Assembly (NCBI GenBank): GCA_003532515.1
Contig: DOEX01000211.1
Coordinates: 1 to 5,464 of the forward strand
Direction: 5' to 3'
Length of the DNA stretch: 5,464 nt
Source of the DNA: Anaerolineaceae bacterium
GTDB taxonomy: Bacteria > Chloroflexota > Anaerolineae > Anaerolineales > Anaerolineaceae
Below, piece after piece: positions 1 to 5,464 of the stretch. A program made the translations under genes and the position numbers. The number at the start of each line of letters is the position of its first letter. The first letter of the stretch is position 1. The notes beneath the pieces were generated by a model. It was given only the letters and a program-made list of their open reading frames with translations. It searched no databases and was not told where the DNA came from.

Positions 1-23
1 AGGTTCGAGCCCTGTTCTGCCCA
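1..23 (+). tRNA. tRNA gene, 3' end only (identity unknown)
   Basis: The first 23 bases fit the 3' end of a tRNA. The T loop TTCGAGC lies at 4-10, and the 3' strand of the T stem (CCTGT, 11-15) would pair with a 5' strand ending in the visible AGG at 1-3. The acceptor 3' strand TCTGCCC is at 16-22 and the discriminator A is at 23. The predicted 5' acceptor strand, outside the window, is GGGCAGA. CCA is not encoded and would be added by tRNA nucleotidyltransferase. A run of six T follows at 24-29. The anticodon lies upstream of the window, so the amino acid cannot be assigned. The gene converges on the minus-strand operon, with 20 bases between them. Confidence 0.82.
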
Positions 24-43
24 TTTTTTGTTTAAGTTTACAC

Positions 44-868
44 TCATCCGAAAGCATCAAAAACATCTCCGTTTATTTTCATTTCCTCGTCTATCAGGTT
101 GGTTTCCTGAAAATCTTCAATGCTTTGTGCAGTTTTTCCACGCTGACAGTAGGAACGATATTCACACCAGGCACATTTGCGTTCATCCGGGGTCAAGACG
201 AATTCTTCCTCAGCAAGGCTATGGATCAATGCCATAGAATTTGTAATTTCAAGTTCATATTTTTGCCATTCAGCCTGCGTGCTTTTAATTTCAATAGTCT
301 GGTCAGGAAAATTTGCTTCCCAATAAATCAAAGTTAAGTCATCGAGGAATTTTTCACCCGCGTCCCTTCCATAGACCCGGGAGATGACGAGCGGATAAAC
401 CTTGCTTTGGATTTGTTTCTGCAGGGTTGGGAGCTTGGGTAATTGCCGGGAAGTTTTCCAGTCGTAAACTTTTACTAATCCACCATTGAGTTGTAACAGG
501 TCGACCTTGGCACTCAAGGGATGACCTGAGACGGTTGTAGTGTAAAGAATCTCAGGGTAAAGAGTTCCTTCCAGGTGGGCCATTTGGCTAGAAAGAAAGG
601 TAATGAACCAAGCTTCTATTCTGGGGTCAGGGTCTGCTTGGGCAACATTTTGTAATAAGGCAGGATCAAATCCGAGGAAATACTGGTGAATAATGCGGTG
701 AAAGCGCACACCAGCATCTCTATCCTGCACATGCTGCTGGTCGCTGACAAGTTGTGCCGGCCATACCAGTTTCCTGACATAACGAAGGTAGAAACGCCGA
801 CGACAGTAATCAAAAGTTTGCAAATTGCTTTGAGTGAAGGTGAAATCTGGGGAAATAAGGTCAGCCAT
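44..868 (-). CDS. Stand-alone RecB-family PD-(D/E)XK nuclease with predicted 4Fe-4S cluster
   Basis: This is a 274-aa predicted cytoplasmic DNA exonuclease of the PDDEXK_1 / RecB-AddB-Cas4 group. The motifs appear in family order: an opening helix with the first cluster cysteine (YCRRRFYLRY, C22); GxxxH at G53-H57; the metal-binding aspartate D123; D136-W-K138, the D-x-K core; QxxxY at Q154-Y158; and C232, C235 and C241 (CxxCxxxxxC). With C22 these make the four-cysteine 4Fe-4S staple known from AddB, AdnB and Cas4. All catalytic residues are present, so it should be active. In AddAB and AdnAB this domain is the C-terminal part of a helicase chain; here it is its own gene. The ATG at 868 overlaps the helicase stop by 8 bases (ATGGCTGA). 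No Shine-Dalgarno sequence is visible, so translation is probably coupled. The stop is TGA at 44-46. Cas4 was considered, but no CRISPR array or other cas gene is present. Family assignment is firm; the role in a complex is inferred. Confidence 0.93.
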   Translation of the reverse strand: MADLISPDFTFTQSNLQTFDYCRRRFYLRYVRKLVWPAQLVSDQQHVQDRDAGVRFHRIIHQYFLGFDPALLQNVAQADPDPRIEAWFITFLSSQMAHLEGTLYPEILYTTTVSGHPLSAKVDLLQLNGGLVKVYDWKTSRQLPKLPTLQKQIQSKVYPLVISRVYGRDAGEKFLDDLTLIYWEANFPDQTIEIKSTQAEWQKYELEITNSMALIHSLAEEEFVLTPDERKCAWCEYRSYCQRGKTAQSIEDFQETNLIDEEMKINGDVFDAFG

Positions 869-3095
869 TGTTGTTTACCAAACCCGAAAGATATAGAAAA
901 GGCAAGGAAGCTCGTTGATTGTTATTTGTTCCAGTGTTCCAGCTGACTGTGAGAGATTTCTTTGCGCGGGTTATACCCACATAAAAAAGGCGCAGACGTT
1001 CACGGGCAACATCATCGCGGGCGTTTTGTTTGTCATACGAACGCAGCATAATCCCACCTTCGTGCTCAATCCGCATCGCTTCCAGGTCATACAGAAGTTC
1101 CGCTTCCAGGTTGCGCCTGCCAGCAATGAACCATTTTTCTGATGCATAGCCTTCACCTTCCGCGCCCCCCGGATAATCATAATTGTTAGCAGAACTTAAG
1201 AAGACCTTATCCCACTCCAATCCTTTGGATTTATGCGCTGTTGCTACAATCACTTTTCCGCGATAATTCTCGGGGTCGAAACCATCTTCCTTCTGGCTGA
1301 ACGTGGCAAAGCCGCGATTGTTCTTGGAAATTCCAATCAATTCTTTCATCATATCCAATTCAGACCAATGTGGGTTGTTCTCCATGAGCGATTTGATGAA
1401 TCCTGATAGTTTGTGGATGATGGCTAATTCAGAATTGTCAAGTATCAGATCCTGGGCAAACACCAGCACCAGTTGATCCAGCGGTAAGATCATGGCGGCG
1501 TGCCACCGCTTAACTGCCTGTCGGAAAGTTTTCAACATTTCCAATGATCCTGGATTCAATTCCTCGTCTTCCATCTCTTGCAGCCAGTTAATTTGATCTG
1601 GATAAAGGTAATCTTCCGTGTTTTCCAACGTACGGATGAGCTTGCTGGTTGATTTTTGTAATCGGTACAGGTCAGGATTATCCTGGTAATGACGATAGAA
1701 AACTTCGAAACAGCGTGCTAAATGACCCGGATTCAATGGGTCAAAGAGCGATTTCAGGATCAGGACGATTGCACCAGCAGAAAGTCGGGTCGGCTCGGGA
1801 ACTTTCATCAAAGCATCACTCACTTCAATTTTCTCTGCCTTCAGAAAATTGACGATCTCTGAAGCTCGTTTGTTGAGGAAAGTGAGGATCGCAACAGTGC
1901 TATCCGGGTGGTCTTTCAGCCAGACCTTGACCTCTTTGCCCAGAAAAACCAACTCCTGGTCAGAGGTCATCGTGCGATTGACGATGCTGATGTTGTCAGG
2001 GATATCCTGGGGATTCACCTGGGGATCTCCAGGAGGAGTTGGCTGAATAAAGGGTGGGGATAAGGCGTCTCTGATGGCGAAATTGGGATGCGAGGTCTGT
2101 ACCCAGTCGATCAGGGCATTGGCAAGGTCGATGATGCCTTGTGTCGATCGACCAGAAACGGGCAAATCCACAGAGCGGACATCCTCACGCTGAACAAACG
2201 TTTTAAGTAAGTTAGGGTCAGCCGTTGTGAAGCTTTCGTAGATTGCCTGGTTGGGGTCTCCAACTCGCACCCAATTGCCATCCTCTCCAACCAAGGTCGT
2301 AAGAATCTCTTGCTGCAGCTTGCTGGAATCCTGGGACTCGTCCTCGAGGATAAAAGGCCAGCGATAATGCAGTTGTTTGTGAAGATCCGGATCAAGGTGC
2401 AAACATTCCAGGGCATATCGAATGAGGTCATCAAAATCAATTGATCCACGGTAATTCAAAGCAGCCTGGTAACCGCGATAGATTCCAAGACAGATGGACA
2501 TCAGGGGGTTAGTGTCGGGCTCAGAAAGCCACTCTTCAAGTTGGCTGATCTTGATCTGTTTGTCTTTAACCGTCTTAATCCAGTTTCTAGCAAGGTTTAA
2601 GAGAAAGTCCGGTAAATCGGTCTTGATGATGCCTTCCCGCTTTTTTTCGTTAATCTCTTCACTGATCAGACTGGTCAGAAAGTCAAAATGGTTCTCGAGA
2701 GCTTGCGCAACCAGATCTTTCATGATCTCGTTGGATTCAGATTCATCGATGATGCCAAATTCATTGGAAAGACCAACCAACTCAGGTCGTTCGTGAATAA
2801 TATCGTTGGCAAGACCATGCAACGTTCGAACTCGATAACCGAACCCTTCGATCAGCCCGTTTGCGCGCAGCTGTTCTCCAATACGGTTTGAGAAATTATC
2901 TGCAGCGGAATTCGAGAAAGTGACTACCAGTATCTCCTGATCAGGTTCCAATTCAGTTGAAAGGATCAACTTAACTGCAAGGTGAGAGAGTGTCCAGGTC
3001 TTGCCGCTGCCAGGAACCGCCGAAATACCCATCAAACCAGCATGATAGGTCATAATCTCTTCCTGGGAGGGTCGCAGACGGGCTTTATCGCTCAT
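861..3095 (-). CDS. UvrD/PcrA-like superfamily 1A ATP-dependent DNA helicase
   Basis: A 744-aa helicase predicted to translocate 3'-5' on single-stranded DNA, driven by ATP. All SF1A motifs are visible: Q motif near Q11; Walker A AVPGSGKT (26-33); motif Ia VVTFSNSAADNF (57-68); motif Ib TLHG (91-94); IDFDDL (219-224); Walker B/motif II ILEDESQD (249-256); motif III VGDPNQAIYESFTTA (278-292); motif IV SGRST with R316; motif V TAHKSKGLEWDKVFL (619-633); and motif VI ERLRLFYVGITRAKK (699-713) with R710 as the likely arginine finger. It ends about 30 residues after motif VI and has no nuclease domain, unlike AddA (about 1,230 aa). The stretch between motifs V and VI is about twice as long as in E. 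coli UvrD. The ATG at 3095 overlaps the upstream gene by 11 bases and has GGAG five bases before it. The 8-base overlap with the nuclease gene suggests it is the active motor of a helicase-nuclease complex. A free-acting UvrD paralogue is less likely given the context. Confidence 0.95.
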   Translation of the reverse strand: MSDKARLRPSQEEIMTYHAGLMGISAVPGSGKTWTLSHLAVKLILSTELEPDQEILVVTFSNSAADNFSNRIGEQLRANGLIEGFGYRVRTLHGLANDIIHERPELVGLSNEFGIIDESESNEIMKDLVAQALENHFDFLTSLISEEINEKKREGIIKTDLPDFLLNLARNWIKTVKDKQIKISQLEEWLSEPDTNPLMSICLGIYRGYQAALNYRGSIDFDDLIRYALECLHLDPDLHKQLHYRWPFILEDESQDSSKLQQEILTTLVGEDGNWVRVGDPNQAIYESFTTADPNLLKTFVQREDVRSVDLPVSGRSTQGIIDLANALIDWVQTSHPNFAIRDALSPPFIQPTPPGDPQVNPQDIPDNISIVNRTMTSDQELVFLGKEVKVWLKDHPDSTVAILTFLNKRASEIVNFLKAEKIEVSDALMKVPEPTRLSAGAIVLILKSLFDPLNPGHLARCFEVFYRHYQDNPDLYRLQKSTSKLIRTLENTEDYLYPDQINWLQEMEDEELNPGSLEMLKTFRQAVKRWHAAMILPLDQLVLVFAQDLILDNSELAIIHKLSGFIKSLMENNPHWSELDMMKELIGISKNNRGFATFSQKEDGFDPENYRGKVIVATAHKSKGLEWDKVFLSSANNYDYPGGAEGEGYASEKWFIAGRRNLEAELLYDLEAMRIEHEGGIMLRSYDKQNARDDVARERLRLFYVGITRAKKSLTVSWNTGTNNNQRASLPFLYLSGLVNNNG

Positions 3096-5181
3096 TTTGA
3101 CTCCGGATGGCCTTGCGGAAGAGGTTTTGGAAAAGTGTCAGGAGTTGACCCCGTTCTTCCACTCCGACTTCGTTGTAATCAGAAGTGAAAGCAAACACCT
3201 TCTCCTTGCAACGCAAGAGCAAGCCACTGAGCGTACGCTGCAGATTCGCTTGATTGTAGGCAGTTTCATCATCGGCAGTCCATTGTTTGCCCTCTTGCCA
3301 GTTCCGGCTGAGGACAATCGGATGAGTGAGAGGCTGCTCCAGGCGCTCGTACCAGCCTTTGCTGCCAATGTTGAGCCAAAATTGGTAGTCCACTGGCTCA
3401 TTTCGCATCAGGTAGCTCATCACTGGAGCGATCAAGATGTCATAGTCAATCTGGCTATCCCAATCTGAAAGGTATAGAGCTGAAATCAAACCTGAGTCTA
3501 TTGCTTCGATAAAGGCTAAGGATGCTAGATTTTGATCCACGTGCAATCTTTGATCCAGTGAAAGCGAAAACTTCTGGAAGGATTCCATCAACACTGCCGT
3601 GCTTGTGCCTGCCTGGACCTTACCTTCAAATTGAAAACCAGGCTGCGAAAGTACTTCACCAAAGAGACGGCTCAGGAAGCTATCGAGGGGTTCATTCGAG
3701 TCAGTTGAAAGCAACCATTCGCGTAATACCTTGTATCTCTCAATCAATTCTGATGGAATCCTTTCGGAGATTACTGGCTCAGGAAGCGAATTGAGATAAG
3801 GATTTAGCTGATCGAAACTGCCTAGAATCAGATGAGCACGGTTCAGGTCCAACCCAGCGATTGAATTGGTAAGCGCTACAGCAGTGTCGAGGAAACTTAC
3901 AGGCATTTTCCAAACAGGATGGGCAAATTTGCTGAGTAGTACCAACGTCTTGATCACGCTGTCTTGCAAGAGAGATGAAGATGGTTTTTGAATGCTCACC
4001 TTTAGACCCAGCGATTCTAAATTGTGTGTCAAAGAGAAACGCAAACTGTCGGAGACATAGGGTGCCAGAATGGCGATCTTTTTGTCTTTTCCACCGGGGT
4101 TCGCTCTAATTTCTCCAATTTGCACGATCAATTCTTCAAGCAGTTCTGGAAAAAAGCGCAGGCGTTTGGCAGGGAAACCAATGGTCTGCCTGATCAGAAC
4201 CTGGCTGGGCTGGCAACTTCGAATATCCTGGAAACAGTTGCGAAGCTCCTGTAAAGGTGCAGAGCTGACAAAATTAGCTGTTGTGACCAAGGAATACTGG
4301 CAATGCTTTGCAAGAGTTAATGATGAAAGCGGGTCTGCACCTAAAAAGCTGCGGTAGCCAGCCTGGTCATCATGGATGATCAGTGCACTTTTTAACCCCG
4401 GGAGCCATTGCGAAACAATATCGTGCACATAGGGCGGGTCTTCTTCAGCATTGTCGTAAATCAAATGAGCAAACTGGTTGGAAATGTACTTTTGGAACGT
4501 CTGATTGGGCCAAAGAAACTGGCAGAACAATTCCACCTGTAAAGAATAATCCACGAGATTGTTAGCCAGGCAATAGTCACGAAACTGGTTAACAGCTTCC
4601 TGGACATCCTTGAAAACGTTCTGGCGCGAGGCATCCCCAATGAATGCAGAAGAAAGACGCTGACCGATTTCTGTATGCGGAAAACCTACCAACGCGGATT
4701 TATTGAGGTTATCGATGATCTGGCTGTAGAGGCGGAAGGGCGGCAATGTGACGTTGTTGAAGCGACCCTGGTCGATCATAGGTCGAACAATTTGCGCCAT
4801 ATAGTATTGCGAAGTTTCGAGTGTTAGAAAGCGAGGGGCTTCGTATGGGTGTTTGAAAACCTGGTGGCTGGAAACGACAGGCCAAAACAGGCTGATCATC
4901 CTGCGCACCAGGCTGCTCATGGTCTGGATACTGACGCGTTCGCCTTCAGAAAGGTTCATCTCCCGAAGCAGTAGGTGGTACGGTTCAGCCAGGCTGCGTT
5001 GGGGCACCAAAACGAGTGCAGAACCCTGGTTTGCGGTTGTAAGGATGTTCTGAAGGCGAAGAAGTGCGGCATTGGTCTTGCCGGAGGAGGCTGGACCACT
5101 AAAAAAAATGGAGGGATGGTCAAATAAATCAGCCGCCTGTTGCTGACTATTTGTTGGAATCTGAGCTGATCTATCCTTCAT
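3085..5181 (-). CDS. AddB/RexB-like degenerate UvrD-fold protein lacking the nuclease domain
   Basis: A 698-aa protein, first gene of the operon. The N-terminus has an intact Walker A, SGPASSGKT (28-36), then a motif Ia-like VLVPQRSLAEPY (57-68) and a Ib-like QTMSSLVRR (86-94). Later motifs are recognisable but altered. The Walker B position reads LIYDNAEED (240-248), with N244 where helicases have the catalytic glutamate. A motif III-like stretch is HDDQAGYRSFLGADP (270-284), with L280 where UvrD has arginine. A second RecA-like domain starts near IAILAPYVSDS (369-379). Motif V-like VLSRNWQEGKQW (623-634) and motif VI-like LLRCKEKVFAFTS (655-667, R657) follow. It ends soon after, so the C-terminal Fe-S nuclease of AddB (about 1,166 aa in B. 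subtilis) is absent. ATG 5181 is the first possible start after the in-frame TAA at 5230-5232. Inferred role: non-motor or weak-motor partner that holds DNA, and possibly a Chi-like sensor, for the downstream helicase and nuclease. The family call rests on motif order and operon context, not on an alignment. Confidence 0.8.
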   Translation of the reverse strand: MKDRSAQIPTNSQQQAADLFDHPSIFFSGPASSGKTNAALLRLQNILTTANQGSALVLVPQRSLAEPYHLLLREMNLSEGERVSIQTMSSLVRRMISLFWPVVSSHQVFKHPYEAPRFLTLETSQYYMAQIVRPMIDQGRFNNVTLPPFRLYSQIIDNLNKSALVGFPHTEIGQRLSSAFIGDASRQNVFKDVQEAVNQFRDYCLANNLVDYSLQVELFCQFLWPNQTFQKYISNQFAHLIYDNAEEDPPYVHDIVSQWLPGLKSALIIHDDQAGYRSFLGADPLSSLTLAKHCQYSLVTTANFVSSAPLQELRNCFQDIRSCQPSQVLIRQTIGFPAKRLRFFPELLEELIVQIGEIRANPGGKDKKIAILAPYVSDSLRFSLTHNLESLGLKVSIQKPSSSLLQDSVIKTLVLLSKFAHPVWKMPVSFLDTAVALTNSIAGLDLNRAHLILGSFDQLNPYLNSLPEPVISERIPSELIERYKVLREWLLSTDSNEPLDSFLSRLFGEVLSQPGFQFEGKVQAGTSTAVLMESFQKFSLSLDQRLHVDQNLASLAFIEAIDSGLISALYLSDWDSQIDYDILIAPVMSYLMRNEPVDYQFWLNIGSKGWYERLEQPLTHPIVLSRNWQEGKQWTADDETAYNQANLQRTLSGLLLRCKEKVFAFTSDYNEVGVEERGQLLTLFQNLFRKAIRSQNER
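3101..3104 (-). promoter_or_regulatory. Shine-Dalgarno site of the helicase gene
   Basis: On the minus strand GGAG stands five bases before the ATG at 3095, inside the last codons of the AddB-like gene. It supports this start and allows re-initiation by ribosomes finishing the upstream gene, whose stop codon (3085-3087) lies 11 bases into the overlap. Neither of the other two operon genes has a comparable site. Confidence 0.65.
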
Positions 5182-5190
5182 ATTGATTGA

Positions 5191-5196
5191 ATTATA
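5191..5196 (-). promoter_or_regulatory. -10 box of the helicase-nuclease operon, predicted leaderless
   Basis: A perfect TATAAT on the minus strand lies only nine bases before the ATG at 5181. A sigma-70-type start about 7 bases downstream of the box would leave an mRNA leader of about 2-3 nt, which agrees with the lack of any Shine-Dalgarno sequence upstream of the ATG. The best -35 candidate is TTCAGC at 5215-5220 with 18-bp spacing, matching TTGACA at only three positions, so the -35 call is weak. Confidence 0.5.
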
Positions 5197-5199
5197 ACG

Positions 5200-5223
5200 G
5201 CTGAATTCTACAAAGCTGAATTC
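5200..5223. repeat. 9-bp direct repeat GCTGAATTC in the divergent promoter region
   Basis: Two exact copies of GCTGAATTC lie at 5200-5208 and 5215-5223, 15 bp start to start, just upstream of the operon -10 box and across its -35 zone. This placement would suit a repressor or activator site acting on the operon. No regulator gene is in the window, and a chance repeat in AT-rich DNA cannot be excluded. Confidence 0.45.
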
Positions 5224-5277
5224 GTAGTTTTATTGAAGGAAAATTTTTTTACCGGCCTTTTCAATCATATTCATGGT

Positions 5278-5283
5278 TATAAT
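5278..5283 (+). promoter_or_regulatory. -10 box of the acyl-CoA ligase gene
   Basis: A perfect TATAAT on the plus strand lies 30 bases before the ATG at 5314, giving a predicted leader of roughly 20-25 nt that contains the ribosome-binding site. No good -35 hexamer is seen at 16-18 bp spacing. The T-rich stretch at 5244-5250 lies further upstream and might help polymerase binding. Confidence 0.5.
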
Positions 5284-5301
5284 CCTCTTGTCAGATAAAC
5301 C

Positions 5302-5306
5302 AGGAG
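5302..5306 (+). promoter_or_regulatory. Shine-Dalgarno site of the acyl-CoA ligase gene
   Basis: AGGAG followed by seven bases and then ATG at 5314-5316 is a textbook ribosome-binding site and fixes the start of the rightmost gene. Confidence 0.85.
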
Positions 5307-5313
5307 AGAAACC

Positions 5314-5464
5314 ATGCCATCATCACTCAGTCCATTTTTTAATGCCAGGGGAGTCGCAGTCTTAGGTGCATCCACCAACCCAAAGAAGCTAAGCTATGGA
5401 ATCCTTGAAAACCTACTCACCAACGGTTACCAGGGAGATGTTTATCCAGTCAACCCGAACGCTG
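5314..5464 (+). CDS. Acetate/acyl-CoA ligase (ADP-forming) family, N-terminal CoA-binding domain, partial
   Basis: The reading frame from ATG 5314 stays open to the window end: 50 codons plus one base, with the 3' end outside. The protein opens MPSSLSPFFNARGVAVLGAS, followed by a Rossmann-type CoA-binding segment: VAVLGAS (14-20), NPKKLSYGILENLL (22-35), GYQG (38-41) and YPVNP (44-48). This pattern opens the CoA-binding domain of ADP-forming acetyl-CoA synthetases, which convert acyl-CoA, ADP and phosphate to acid, CoA and ATP; fermenters use this to make ATP. Related proteins with the same N-terminus include succinyl-CoA synthetase-like alpha subunits and Pat-type protein lysine acetyltransferases. 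The missing C-terminus is needed to separate these and to tell a fused alpha-beta chain from a lone alpha subunit. It is divergent from the operon and has its own promoter and Shine-Dalgarno site, so no functional link is implied. Confidence 0.85.
   Translation, partial: MPSSLSPFFNARGVAVLGASTNPKKLSYGILENLLTNGYQGDVYPVNPNA

Noticed and set aside
24..43. Terminator between the tRNA and the operon
   Set aside because: There is a T run after the tRNA, but no stem-loop of its own in these 20 bases; on the minus strand no U-run-ended hairpin follows the nuclease stop. The only hairpin is the tRNA T arm itself.
1..46. tRNA 3' end as an integration (att) site for the operon
   Set aside because: tRNA 3' ends are common integrase targets, but no second copy of the T-arm/acceptor sequence, integrase or excisionase was seen, and the other end of the operon joins an ordinary metabolic gene.
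44..868. Cas4 of a CRISPR-Cas locus
   Set aside because: Catalytic and cysteine motifs are shared with Cas4, but there is no array or other cas gene, and the gene overlaps a UvrD-like helicase.
5241..5256. AT-rich stretch with seven T followed by CCGG as a terminator
   Set aside because: No GC-rich stem precedes the T run on either strand, and it lies between two divergent promoters where no transcript needs to end.
5230..5274. Minus-strand mini-ORF of 14 codons (MNMIEKAGKKIFLQ) upstream of the AddB-like gene, in the same frame
   Set aside because: It could be a leader peptide, but no Shine-Dalgarno site is seen, and it lies upstream of the best -10 box, so it would not be on the predicted transcript.

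Overview
The window carries one compact three-gene operon on the minus strand, flanked by two plus-strand genes that are cut by the window edges. The proteins indicate a bacterium. The RecB-like, UvrD-like and AddB-like trio beside an ADP-forming acyl-CoA synthetase would suit an anaerobic, fermentative lineage such as Anaerolineae (Chloroflexota). That placement is an impression from protein style and mid-range base composition, not something demonstrated here.

Layout, left to right. Bases 1-23 are the 3' end of a plus-strand tRNA gene (T arm, acceptor 3' strand and discriminator A, no encoded CCA). After 20 bases comes the end of the minus-strand operon. In transcription order the operon holds: (1) a 698-aa AddB-like protein with an intact Walker A but eroded later helicase motifs and no nuclease domain (5181 to 3085); (2) a 744-aa superfamily 1A UvrD/PcrA-type helicase with every canonical motif (3095 to 861); (3) a 274-aa stand-alone PD-(D/E)XK nuclease of the RecB/AddB/Cas4 type with four cysteines placed for a 4Fe-4S cluster (868 to 44). 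Successive genes overlap by 11 and 8 bases, so they are probably translated together. A 132-bp divergent intergenic region (5182-5313) has a TATAAT box facing each way and a 9-bp direct repeat. The right edge holds the first 50 codons of a plus-strand acetate/acyl-CoA ligase (ADP-forming type, CoA-binding domain).

How the genes fit together (inference). The three operon products supply the parts of an AddAB/AdnAB-type double-strand-break resection machine: one active motor, one motor-like partner with degenerate motifs, and one Fe-S nuclease. Here the nuclease is a separate polypeptide instead of a C-terminal domain, so the window looks like a 'split' three-subunit helicase-nuclease. It could be the organism's housekeeping recombination enzyme or an accessory anti-DNA system. 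No CRISPR array, integrase, transposase or toxin is visible, which favours a repair role.
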